Shown: piece after piece, positions 8,683-16,689 of the stretch
Numbering within the stretch: the first letter of the stretch is position 1
Layout: every line of letters starts with the position of its first letter
From: Kitasatospora herbaricolor
Lineage (GTDB): Bacteria; Actinomycetota; Actinomycetes; Streptomycetales; Streptomycetaceae
Assembly (NCBI RefSeq): GCF_030813695.1
Contig: NZ_JAUSVA010000002.1
Location: 2,976,001 to 3,040,000 of the forward strand
Direction: 5' to 3'
Length of the DNA: 64,000 nucleotides
Program-made: the position numbers and the translations under genes
Notes under the pieces: generated by a model
Databases searched by the model: none
What the model saw: only the letters and a program-made list of their open reading frames with translations
Told to the model about the DNA's origin: nothing

Positions 8683-9673
8683 TCACCCGCCCTCCGCCAC
8701 CCGCAGGACGATCTTGCCCTGGATGTGCCCGCGCTCCGCCCGCTCGTGCGCGTCGGCCGCGCGGGAAGACGCTGTCCACCCCCACCGTGAGCAGGCCCTG
8801 CTCGACCATCCGGGCCAGCTCGCCCAGCTGCGCCCCGTCCGAGTGCACCTGACCGGAGGGGAAGGTGATGCCCAGTGCGCCCGCGCGCTCGCGGTGGTAC
8901 TCGCCCAGGAAGACCGGGCTGAGGGTGCCGCCGCGTCGCACCACCGGCAGGAGCCGGTGGCCGTCGGGGCCGCCGACGGTGTCGACGAGGTGGTCGACCT
9001 CGCGCACCACGTCCTCGACGGCGGTGCTCGTGTAGTCGACGAAGCGATCCGCACCGAGGGCGCGCAGGAACTCCTCGTGCCGCCCGCTGGCCACCGCGAC
9101 CACCTCGGCGCCGATCGCCTCGGCGAGCTGGACGGTGAAGTGGCCGACCCCGCCGGCCGCGCCGTTGACCAGGACCGTCCGGCCCGCCGCCGCGTCCGGG
9201 CCCCGTTCCAGGCCGATGTGGTCGAAGAGGTACTGGTAGGCGGTCAGCCCGGCCATCGGGATCCCGGCGGCGCCCACGTGGTCCAGCCCGGACGGCTTGC
9301 GCGCGAGGTGCGTCCCCGGCGCCGTCGCGTACTGGGCGTACCCCCGGCCGGCGTCGCCGGCGGAGGGGAACCGCACCAGCCCGAACACCTCGTCACCGAC
9401 GGACCAGCCGGAGTCCCCCGGCCCCAGGGCCACCACCACGCCGGAGATGTCCGTCCCCGGGACGAACGGCAGCGTCAGGCGGGCCCGCAGCGCGGCGGGG
9501 ATGTTGGCGAAGCCGATCCGGGCGTACCAGTCCGGCGGGTTGAGCCCGGCCGCGCGGACCTCGACCAGCACCTCGCCCGGCGCCGGCTCGGGCACCGGCA
9601 CCTGCTCGTAGCGCAGCACGTCCGGGCCGCCGAAGGCGTGCACCCGAATCGCACCCATCGTTGCCTTGGTCAT
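8683..9673 (-). pseudogene. zinc-free NADPH:quinone oxidoreductase, frameshifted near its C-terminus
   Basis: The first ~305 codons encode an MDR-superfamily reductase: VHAFGGPDVLRYEQVPVPEP at the N-terminus, AAGLNPPDWYARIG, and the nucleotide fold VNGAAGGVGHFTVQLAEAIGAEV near residue 165. After VGVDSVFP the frame runs on into unrelated sequence. The expected family ending (ADAHERAERGHIQGKIVLRV) continues in another frame down to the stop at 8683-8685. One extra base between about 8753 and 8766 explains this, so the gene is either broken or mis-sequenced. The start is ATG 9673 behind GGGGAGAG. It diverges from the TetR gene at 9842, and its promoter region carries two palindromic sites. Confidence 0.85.
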
Positions 9674-9710
9674 GACTCTCCCCTGGTCGCGCGAGTGCCC
9701 CGTAGAATGC

Positions 9711-9746
9711 GGAGCAATGCTCCGGATATAACCGGAGCAGTGCTCC
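9711..9746. promoter_or_regulatory. two 13-bp palindromic TetR operator sites
   Basis: GGAGCAATGCTCC (9711-9723) and GGAGCAGTGCTCC (9734-9746) are each perfect GGAGCA/TGCTCC palindromes around one central base. They are offset by 23 bp, about two helical turns. They lie in the divergent spacer between the quinone oxidoreductase and the TetR gene. This is the expected picture for two dimers of the adjacent TetR protein repressing both genes, although binding itself is inferred. Confidence 0.75.
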
Positions 9747-9841
9747 ACTTGTCAACGGCCGCAGCCCGCGCGGCCGCCGACCGGCCCCCGCCGCGAAACA
9801 CCCGGACGCCCCGGCGACCGGCCCCCGACCGGAGAGAACGC

Positions 9842-10456
9842 ATGACCGCAGAGAGCCCCGCCGCCCCCCGCGGCCGACGCGCCGACGCCGAGCGCAACCG
9901 CGAACGCATCCTCGAAGCGGCCCGGACCGTCGTCGACGAACAAGGCACCCAGGCCTCCCTGCGGGACGTCGCCCGCCGCGCCGACGTCGGACTGGGCACC
10001 CTCTACCGGCACTTCCCGACCCGCGAGGACCTGCTGGAGACGCTGCTGCGCGAACGCTTCGACGGGCTCGCCACCCGCGCGGCCGACCTCGGGCGCACCC
10101 TGGAGCCCGCCGCGGCACTGACCGAGTGGCTGCGCGGCTTCATCGTCAGCACCGGCGGCTACCGGGGACTGGCCGGCTCGCTGATGGCCACCCTGAACGA
10201 CCCGGACTCACCCCTGCACGCGTCCTGCGTGGCGATGCGGCAGGCCGCCGGGGACCTGCTCGGGCGGGCCCAGGAGACCGGGCGGATCCGCCCGGACATC
10301 GACGGCACCGACCTGTTCACCCTGGTCAACGCCCTCGGATGGATCGCCGACCAGGCGCCCTCGGAGGCCGGCCGCGGCGCCCACCTGTTCACGGTCTTCA
10401 TGGACGGACTCGCGATCAGCCCCGGAGTTGCCGCACCGGGTCCGGCAGCCCCGTGA
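9842..10456 (+). CDS. TetR/AcrR family transcriptional regulator
   Basis: A 204-aa repressor. The N-terminal helix-turn-helix covers about residues 18-65: RNRERILEAARTVVDEQG, then SLRDVARRADVGLGTLYRHFPTRE, the typical recognition helix. The remainder is an all-helical ligand-binding domain of the type found in YxaF/SCO regulators, with a C-terminal ALGWIADQAPSEAGR segment. The ATG at 9842 follows GGAGAGAACGC. It diverges from the frameshifted quinone reductase and its last 41 bp overlap the 3' end of the convergent PLP-enzyme gene. Two palindromic sites upstream are the likely operators. Confidence 0.93.
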   Translation: MTAESPAAPRGRRADAERNRERILEAARTVVDEQGTQASLRDVARRADVGLGTLYRHFPTREDLLETLLRERFDGLATRAADLGRTLEPAAALTEWLRGFIVSTGGYRGLAGSLMATLNDPDSPLHASCVAMRQAAGDLLGRAQETGRIRPDIDGTDLFTLVNALGWIADQAPSEAGRGAHLFTVFMDGLAISPGVAAPGPAAP

Positions 10457-11342
10457 CGACCACCGTCACCCGGGTGCCCGGCGCCAGCTCGCCGGCCGCG
10501 GCCAGGTCGTGGACGGCCAGCAGCGTCTTGGCGACGTAGCGCCGCTCCAGTGCGACCCCGTGCCGGTCCTCGAACCCCGCGGCGAAGGCCTCCAGCTCCG
10601 CCGGGACCTTCCCGTAGCCGCCGCCGTGGTGCCCGTGGTCGATCCGCCAGTTCGCGAACTCCCGCCCGTAGGCCTCCCGGTGGAGCCGGGCCAGCTCGCC
10701 CTCCAGGTACCCCTCGCCGCCGCGCAGCACCGCCACCCCGAGGGCGCGCGCGCCCGGCGGCAGCCCGGCCGCGATGCCCGCGAGGGTGGCACCGGTGCCG
10801 ACCGGGCAGCAGAGCAGGTCGCCCGGGCCGAGATCCGGGATCTCGGCGGGAATCGCCGCCGCGCCGGTCACGGCCGGCCCGTTGGAGCCGCCCTCGGGCA
10901 GGACCAGGCAGCGGCCCCAGCGCTCGGCCAGCTCCGCCGCGACGGCCGGGTCCGCCAGCCCGGCCACCGTCCGGCGGTAGTCGCCGCGGGTGAGGAACCC
11001 CAGCTCCATCCCGGACGCCTCGGCCGCCCGCAGCGACCAGTTCCGCGGCGCCGCGGCCAGCTCCTCACCCCGGACCAGACCGACGCTGGACAGGCCGAGC
11101 GCCGAGGCCGCGGCGGCGGTCGCCCGCAGATGGGTGGAGTAGGCCCCGCCGAAGGTGAGCAGCCGGGTGTGCCCCCGCTCCCGCGCCAGCTCCAGGTTGG
11201 GCACCAGCTTGCGCCACTTGTTGCCGGGCACGGCCGGGTGCAGCAGGTCGTCCCGCTTGAGCCGCAGCTCCAGGCCGGCCCGCTCCAGCACCGGGTCGGA
11301 CAGCCGGTGCAGCGGGGTCGGCAGGGCGGCGGGTGCGAGCAT
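10416..11342 (-). CDS. PLP-dependent enzyme, ACC deaminase/D-cysteine desulfhydrase family
   Basis: A 308-aa cytosolic fold-type II PLP enzyme. It opens with TPLHRLSDPVLERAGLELRLKRDDL, and the PLP-binding Lys is in GNKWRKL near residue 43. The phosphate/ligand motif GGAYSTHLRATAAAA follows, and LLCCPVGTGATLAGIAAGL resembles the glycine-rich phosphate-binding loop. The family includes 1-aminocyclopropane-1-carboxylate deaminases and D-cysteine desulfhydrases, and sequence alone does not decide between them. Its 3' end overlaps the end of the TetR gene by 41 bp. No operon partner is evident. Confidence 0.85.
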   Translation of the reverse strand: MLAPAALPTPLHRLSDPVLERAGLELRLKRDDLLHPAVPGNKWRKLVPNLELARERGHTRLLTFGGAYSTHLRATAAAASALGLSSVGLVRGEELAAAPRNWSLRAAEASGMELGFLTRGDYRRTVAGLADPAVAAELAERWGRCLVLPEGGSNGPAVTGAAAIPAEIPDLGPGDLLCCPVGTGATLAGIAAGLPPGARALGVAVLRGGEGYLEGELARLHREAYGREFANWRIDHGHHGGGYGKVPAELEAFAAGFEDRHGVALERRYVAKTLLAVHDLAAAGELAPGTRVTVVVTGLPDPVRQLRG

Positions 11343-11433
11343 CGCCCCAGCTTACGGACCGTGCGGCTCACGGACCGTGCGGCCGGCCCCGGCGGTGGAG
11401 GAGCGGCGGCCGGCCCGGCGGACGGGGCGGGGG

Positions 11434-11955
11434 TCAGCCGAGCCGGATGCCGGCCGCCGGCACCACCGCGCCGAACCGGGGCAGGTCCAGCGTGACGGCC
11501 GCGCGGTGCTCCTCCTCCGTCAACGCGGTCATCGCGTCCTCGGCGAACACCAGCTCGTACCCGTGGTCGTCGGCCGACCGCGCGGTCGACTCCACCCCCA
11601 TGTTGGTCGCGATGCCGGCGAACACCAGGGTGTCCACCCCGCGCTCGCGCAGCAGAGCGTCCAGGCCGGTGCCGTGGAAGCCGCCGACGGTCCGCTTGAC
11701 CACCACCAGGTCGGCCGCCTCGGCGACCCCCGCCGCCAGCCCGCTGCCCGGCGGCTGCTCCGCGACGCCCGGCCGCTCCACCCGGATCGCGGCCACCGTC
11801 GCCCCGGCCGCCCGGAACCTCCCGGCGAGCGCGAGCGAGGTCGCCAGCACCTCGTCGCCGCTCCTCGGCCGCAACGGCAGCGCGACGATCCGGTCCATCA
11901 GATCGACCAGCACCAGGGCGGTGCGCGCCGCCCCCAGCTCCACCGACGTCTCCAC
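11434..11955 (-). CDS. isochorismatase-fold cysteine hydrolase homologue lacking the catalytic Cys
   Basis: A 173-aa protein of the isochorismatase-like hydrolase superfamily. The first catalytic Asp is in LVLVDLMDRIV near residue 17 and the Lys in VVKRTVGGFHGTGLD. The position of the nucleophilic Cys, normally in GIATN-x-CVE, reads GIATNMGVESTAR, so it is Gly. Hydrolase activity by the usual Asp-Lys-Cys mechanism is therefore unlikely; the protein may bind a ligand or catalyse something else. The start is probably GTG 11955 (GGGGG upstream); the frame is open to 12006. It is 91 bp from the PLP-enzyme gene on the same strand and could share its transcript. Confidence 0.82.
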   Translation of the reverse strand: METSVELGAARTALVLVDLMDRIVALPLRPRSGDEVLATSLALAGRFRAAGATVAAIRVERPGVAEQPPGSGLAAGVAEAADLVVVKRTVGGFHGTGLDALLRERGVDTLVFAGIATNMGVESTARSADDHGYELVFAEDAMTALTEEEHRAAVTLDLPRFGAVVPAAGIRLG

Positions 11956-12033
11956 GAGTTTGCCCCCGGTTCTCCGTGGTCGGGTGATCACCTTCTCGGG
12001 GCGCACTCTCTCACAGACCGCCGAGCGCCGTCC

Positions 12034-13122
12034 TCAGTCGGTGAACCCGGCGTGGACGTGATCGTGGTGGGTGTCGTCGGAGAAGAACTGATTGGCCGTC
12101 ACGCCACCCCTCAGCTGCCGCGGCCCGCCGACGTTGTAGGAGCCCGCCGCGGCGGCGGCCCGCATGAAGCCGTCGACCAGCGCGTGGTCGGTCGACGGGT
12201 CGGCGACGGTGTGGCCGTCGATCTGCCAGACGTCCACGCCTCGCCCCTGCGGGTGGTCGCTGGGCCGGTCGGTGCCGAAGACGTCCAGCGGGTGCCCGGA
12301 GCGCAGCACGGTCACCTGGAAGGTGTACGTCCCCGCCAGCGTGAGCATCGCCCGCAGCACGCTGTCGTGGACGGCGCCGCTGGTGACGTCGGCCAGCGCG
12401 GCGGGCGGCAGCTGGATCCGGGTGTCGGTCAGCACGGCGCGGGCTGCGGCGGAGAGGGCGGCCGCGGGCGGTCCCGGGTCGGCGGGGTGCAGCTCGGTCA
12501 CCGTCCAGCGCGGCTGCGCCCGGCCGAGCCGGACGTCGACCGTGGTGCCGCCCTCGGCGACGGTGCCGTCGGCCCGGGCCGTCCACTGGCGGCACACCAC
12601 CATGACACTGGCGCTGTCGGCCAGCAGTCCGCCGTACTGGGCGTACACCACCTGCACGACGGCCCGGTCGGCCGCCGGGAGCAGCGGCCCGGCCTGGGCG
12701 GCCAGGGCCGGGTTGAGCCCGAGCGCGGCGGCCCGGGCCCCGGCCGCGGCGACGCCCTGGCCGCCGGCCGGCCAGGTGCCCAGCGCCTCGACCAGCTGCA
12801 CGGCCCGCAGCTTCACGTCGGGGGCCACCTCGCCCGGGCCGGGCACCCAGGGCGTGACCGCCGGCAGGGCGGCGGCCGTACCGCCGGTGGCCACGGCGGA
12901 CGGGGAGCCGGTGGAGGGGGAGGGGCCGGTGGTCGTGGCGGGGGTCGGCGAGCCGGTCGGGGCGGCCGCCGAGGGGCCGGCCGGCCCTCCCCGGGCGCAG
13001 CCGGCCGCGCCCAGGAGCACCCCCGCGCCCCCGAGCAGCACCGCCCGCCGGGGCAGCACGCCTCGGAGCGGCACGGGCGTGGTCGGAGGCTGTCGCACCA
13101 CCCGGCCGAAGCTGGAGTCCAT
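12034..13122 (-). CDS. secreted lipoprotein with an M15-like metal-binding C-terminus
   Basis: A 362-aa protein. Residues 1-45 form a lipoprotein signal with twin arginines (LPRRAVLLGGAGVLLGAAGC), suggesting export possibly by Tat, lipidation at Cys and retention on the outer membrane face. A Ser/Thr/Pro/Ala linker follows, then a middle domain resembling low-complexity mce-type regions. The C-terminal part has SDHPQGRGVDVW and DDTHHDHVHAGF. This His-x6-Asp ... His-x-His arrangement matches zinc DD/LD-peptidases of the M15/M74 fold, so a cell-wall role is plausible. The start is ATG 13122. Substrate and activity are not established. Confidence 0.78.
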   Translation of the reverse strand: MDSSFGRVVRQPPTTPVPLRGVLPRRAVLLGGAGVLLGAAGCARGGPAGPSAAAPTGSPTPATTTGPSPSTGSPSAVATGGTAAALPAVTPWVPGPGEVAPDVKLRAVQLVEALGTWPAGGQGVAAAGARAAALGLNPALAAQAGPLLPAADRAVVQVVYAQYGGLLADSASVMVVCRQWTARADGTVAEGGTTVDVRLGRAQPRWTVTELHPADPGPPAAALSAAARAVLTDTRIQLPPAALADVTSGAVHDSVLRAMLTLAGTYTFQVTVLRSGHPLDVFGTDRPSDHPQGRGVDVWQIDGHTVADPSTDHALVDGFMRAAAAAGSYNVGGPRQLRGGVTANQFFSDDTHHDHVHAGFTD

Positions 13123-13490
13123 ACCCCAACTATGCGCGGCGGACGGACCGCCCGGGCGGGTGAGGAGCACCGGAGGAGTACGGGCGGCGCACCGTCCGGC
13201 GGCGGCCGGGCCGGACCATGCGGTCCCGCGCCGGCCGGTGCGCGGGCCGGTGGCCCGCCAGGGCCCGGTCGGGCGACCGGCGCGGGGATCCGCGACGCCA
13301 CGGCGGCGGGTTGTGCGGGCGGCGCCGGACGGATCGTCAATACCTCGGCGCCGGCGGCATCCCGGATGGGTGAACCTCGGCATGTCCGTGCCCGGAGGAG
13401 GGTGGCGCTGCCCTAGAGTTCCTCCAGGACAGTCGACCGTTTCGGCAGGTCAGCGCGGCGAATTCGCGGCGGGCCGACATCTTTCGACGG

Positions 13491-13564
<74 letters not shown>

Positions 13565-13804
13565 GGTTCGCCGTGCGCGCCCGGTGGGCCGGTCGCGGCA
13601 GCAGCAGACGGCCCCGGAAGGCCGTCCCGGGCAGCATAGCCGGTCGATCACCCGTGATGCGCGCCGGGGGCGCACATGGGTACGCGGGCCCGGTGCCCTC
13701 CCCGTCCGGGCGAATCCCGGTGGCCCGGCCGACCCCCGGGCCCGATCCTGGGAGCCGACGAGCCGGCCCGGTCCACGGTCCGGCGCGGCGCGGAGGGTGC
13801 CGGG

Positions 13805-14695
13805 GTGCGGCGGATGACGATGCGTGAGCTGACCGCGGGAACCTGCGCCCTGGCCCTCGCGCTGGCCTGCGCGGGGTGTCTGTCCCCGGCCGGGCCGCCC
13901 GCCGCCACGGCGTCCGGCACCCCGACCACCGGCACCCCGGCACCGGGCACCCCGACGCCGGCGGCCGGCGGCACCGACGCGGTGCACGGCTGGACCAAGG
14001 ACCGGATCCGAGCCGCCGTCGCCGAGCACCCCGGGACGACCCGCACCGCCGCTCCCACCGCGCTGAACAGCCTGGTCGGGGCGGTCTTCACACATTCGGC
14101 CGCCGGCGACCACTTCTGCACCGCGAGCGTCGTCGACAGCGCCGGCCTCAACCTGATCGTCACCGCCGCGCACTGCGTCGACGACCCGCGCCTCGGGCCG
14201 CGCGGCGACCTGGTGTTCGTCCCCGGCTACCGCGCCGGCGAGACCCCGAACGGCGTCTGGCCGCTGCTGTCGGTGACGGTCGACCCGCGCTGGGAGGAGT
14301 CCGGCGATCCCGACATCGACGTCGCCTTCGCGGTCGTCGCCCCGCAGAACGGCCGGCAGGTGCAGCAGGTGCTCGGCGCCAACCTGCTGGGCATCGACCG
14401 GGACCACCGGCTGCCGGTGAAGGTGACCGGCTACCCGAGCAGCGGCGACCTTCCCATCACCTGCAGCAACACCTCGCAGGAGCAGAGCCCGACCCAGCTG
14501 CGGATCGACTGCCCGGACTACACCGGCGGCACCAGCGGTAGCCCCTGGGTGACCGACTTCGACCCGGCCACCATGACCGGCACCGTGGTCGGGGTGATAG
14601 GCGGCTACCAGCAGGGCGGCGACACCCCCGACATCTCGTACAGCAGTTACTTCGGCGAGGACGTGCAGGCCCTGTACGACCGGGCCACCGGGTGA
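13805..14695 (+). CDS. secreted trypsin-like serine protease homologue (first of a tandem pair)
   Basis: A 296-aa exported protein. The start is GTG 13805, chosen for the GGAGGG site 7 bases upstream; ATG 13814 is the alternative. An Arg-rich n-region, a hydrophobic core and CAGC near residue 24 suggest a signal peptide, perhaps of a lipoprotein though the lipobox is imperfect. A Thr/Pro/Gly linker follows. The chymotrypsin-fold triad is visible: His in TAAHC, Asp in DPDIDVAF, and Ser in YTGGTSGSPW. It is about 50% identical by eye to the next gene, which points to tandem duplication. Confidence 0.9.
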   Translation: MRRMTMRELTAGTCALALALACAGCLSPAGPPAATASGTPTTGTPAPGTPTPAAGGTDAVHGWTKDRIRAAVAEHPGTTRTAAPTALNSLVGAVFTHSAAGDHFCTASVVDSAGLNLIVTAAHCVDDPRLGPRGDLVFVPGYRAGETPNGVWPLLSVTVDPRWEESGDPDIDVAFAVVAPQNGRQVQQVLGANLLGIDRDHRLPVKVTGYPSSGDLPITCSNTSQEQSPTQLRIDCPDYTGGTSGSPWVTDFDPATMTGTVVGVIGGYQQGGDTPDISYSSYFGEDVQALYDRATG

Positions 14696-14856
14696 GCGGG
14701 CCGGGCGGTGGCGCCGCCCCCGTCCGGACTGGTAGATCTTCCAGGTACGGGGCGCCGGACGACGGCGGCCCGGCGCGCCGGACGGCCGGCCCCCGGCGCG
14801 GCGCCCGTACACCCGACACGCGGCCGCCGGACGCGAGGACGAGAGGCGGAGTCCTG

Positions 14857-15606
14857 ATGGCACTCGGCCCGGCCCGGCCCGTACGCGCTCGGCTGCTGCC
14901 CCCCGCGGCCGCCCTGCTGATCGCCGCCACCGCCTGCAGCGCCGCCGTCGAGGCGCCCCCGGCGGCCCGCACCGCTCCCCGGGACGCCGCCGGGGACCGC
15001 GTCGGCACGCTCTCCCTCGGCACCGCCCAGGGGCCCCGCGCCTGTACGGCCAGCGTGGTGCGCAGCCCCCGGCACAACCTGCTGGTCACCGCCGCGCACT
15101 GCGTGGTGCCGGACGACTACGGCCCGCAGGAGGGCCTGGTTTTCACCCCCGGCTACCGCAACGGCACGTCCCCGTACGGCAGCTGGGCGCTGGACGCGGT
15201 GACCGTCGACCCGCGCTGGAGCGAGGAGGCCGACCCCGAGTACGACGTGGCGTTCGTCACGGTGAAGCCGTCGGGGGGCCGCCAGATCGAGGACGTGGTC
15301 GGCGGCAACAGCCTCGGCGGCGAGAGCGGCTTCGGGCTGGCCGTCTCGGTGACCGGCTACCCGAACGGCGGCGAGGAGCCGATCACCTGCTCCACCCGGA
15401 CGGCCTCGCAGAGCCCCACCCAGGAGCGCTTCGACTGCGACGGCTACACGGACGGCACCAGCGGCAGCCCCTGGATCACCGGGGCCGGCGCGGTGGTGGG
15501 CGTGATCGGCGGCTACCAGGAGGGCGGGGACACCCCGCGGATCTCCTACAGCGTGACCTTCGACGAGCGGGTCACCGAGCTCTACCACCGGGCGGCGACC
15601 GGCTGA
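14857..15606 (+). CDS. secreted trypsin-like serine protease homologue (second of a tandem pair)
   Basis: A 249-aa paralogue of the preceding protein with a much shorter linker between signal peptide and catalytic domain. The triad is intact: LVTAAHCVV, DPEYDVAFV and YTDGTSGSPW. Blocks shared with its neighbour include TVDPRW, GVIGGYQ, GGDTP and the QSPTQ-x-R-x-DC segment. The ATG at 14857 follows GAGGCGGAG. The gap of 161 bp to the first copy suggests its own promoter or a read-through unit. The G-T-S-G-S-P-W nucleophile context resembles glutamyl endopeptidase-like secreted proteases, but specificity cannot be assigned. Confidence 0.9.
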   Translation: MALGPARPVRARLLPPAAALLIAATACSAAVEAPPAARTAPRDAAGDRVGTLSLGTAQGPRACTASVVRSPRHNLLVTAAHCVVPDDYGPQEGLVFTPGYRNGTSPYGSWALDAVTVDPRWSEEADPEYDVAFVTVKPSGGRQIEDVVGGNSLGGESGFGLAVSVTGYPNGGEEPITCSTRTASQSPTQERFDCDGYTDGTSGSPWITGAGAVVGVIGGYQEGGDTPRISYSVTFDERVTELYHRAATG

Positions 15607-15676
15607 GGCCGGCCGAAGGCAGCGGACGGCCGGCCGGGGACGGGAGCGGGGCCTGACGGTGACGGGCCGGGAAACA

Positions 15677-15708
15677 CGAAGGCCCCCCGGTCGATCGGGG
15701 GGCCTTCG
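15677..15708. terminator. hairpin after the protease pair
   Basis: CGAAGGCCCCCCG (15677-15689) and its perfect complement (15696-15708) surround a 6-base loop. The hairpin lies between the rightward protease genes and the leftward tRNA-Asn genes and can serve both. Confidence 0.85.
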
Positions 15709-15742
15709 CTCTGAGCACTCACCGGGGACGAACCCGATGAAG

Positions 15743-15815
15743 CTCCCGCATTTGGACTCGAACCAAAAACCTGCCGGTTAACAGCCGGCTGCTCTGCCAA
15801 TTGAGCTATGCGGGA
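15743..15815 (-). tRNA. tRNA-Asn (GUU), copy 1
   Basis: A 73-nt cloverleaf reading leftward from 15815. The acceptor TCCCGCA/TGCGGGA closes perfectly with discriminator G; the D arm is GCTCAATTGGCAGAGC, the anticodon loop CTGTTAA (anticodon GTT), and the T loop TTCGAGT. CCA is not encoded. Confidence 0.97.
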
Positions 15816-15876
15816 TCGCGCGTACCGAGGTACTGCACAGCAGGCGTGCCGGGCCCGTGGGCCCGGCTTCCTGTGG

Positions 15877-15949
15877 CTCCCCCAATTGGACTCGAACCAA
15901 TAACCTGCCGATTAACAGTCGGCTGCTCTGCCAATTGAGCTATGGGGGA
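15877..15949 (-). tRNA. tRNA-Asn (GUU), copy 2
   Basis: A 73-nt second asparagine tRNA, 61 bp from copy 1 and on the same strand. The acceptor is TCCCCCA/TGGGGGA and the anticodon stem-loop GCCGA-CTGTTAA-TCGGC. Differences from copy 1 in the acceptor, anticodon and T stems are all compensated on the other side of the stem, so both copies look functional. Confidence 0.97.
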
Positions 15950-16193
15950 TCGGCTTCCGCTCCGGGCTTCCGGTCTCCCGGGCCCTCGGCGCTCGCTGCG
16001 GGACATACATTAGCGCACTCAGGGGGGTGGTCCGCCAATCGCTTTCCCGCCACCGCTCCGCGACCCCCCGCCCGGCGCGCCCGGCGCGCGGCCGGCGTAC
16101 CGCACGGGGATGCTGGGGACACGGACGGTTCGCCGCCGCGAACGGCGGGTAGGGCAATGCGGCACAGTCCGCGAGGAAGGGTGGAGACCGAGC

Positions 16194-16490
16194 ATGTGGA
16201 AGCTGAGTTTCATCGTGGGGGCCGCGGCCGGGTACGTGCTCGGTTCGCGGGCGGGCCGGCAGCGGTACGAGCAGATCGCCAAGGCCACCCGCAAGGTCGC
16301 GCAGAACCCGCGGGTGCAGAGCGCCGCCGGCAAGGCCAAGCAGCAGGCGGGCGCGGCGGCCGGCAAGGCGGCCGGCGCGGTGGCCGACAAGGTCGGTGAC
16401 AAGCTGCCGAACTCGCTGACCGAACGGGTGCCGTACTTCAACCGCGAGCCGGTGCCGGCGGACGACAGCTGGGGAACCTTCCGGCCGTGA
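16194..16490 (+). CDS. YtxH-like small membrane-associated protein
   Basis: A 98-aa protein. Residues 3-20 (KLSFIVGAAAGYVLGSRAG) form a short hydrophobic helix with GxxxG-like spacing, followed by a long basic Ala/Lys/Gln-rich helix (ATRKVAQNP ... AAGKAAGAVADKVGDKL) and a Pro-rich tail. This is the architecture of YtxH-type proteins, common in actinobacteria as stress-linked membrane proteins of unknown function. The ATG at 16194 is preceded by GGTGGAGACC. It stands alone between the tRNA-Asn genes and the kinase gene. Confidence 0.82.
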   Translation: MWKLSFIVGAAAGYVLGSRAGRQRYEQIAKATRKVAQNPRVQSAAGKAKQQAGAAAGKAAGAVADKVGDKLPNSLTERVPYFNREPVPADDSWGTFRP

Positions 16491-16689
16491 ACGGACCGCT
16501 CGCGCCCCGCGCGGACGCCGGGCCGGCGGGCGGCGGCACCACCGCGCCGGCCGGCCGCACCGGAGCGGTGCACGAGGCCGGGTCGCCCGCCGAACCACCG
16601 TGCGACCGGACGCCTACCGGCCGGTACCGACTGGGCAACACTTGTGCCGCCCGGCCGCGTCCGGCCGCCCGCTGAGGCATGATCTCGAC

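Noticed and set aside
7439-9841. The first 800 codons of a long plus-strand frame leading into the TetR gene
   Set aside because: This part is an off-frame shadow of the LCP gene and antisense to the oxidoreductase; only the last 204 codons from ATG 9842 are real.
15720-16020. tRNA-Asn pair as an integration site of a mobile element
   Set aside because: No integrase, no duplicated 3' tRNA end beyond the second real tRNA, and no composition shift nearby.
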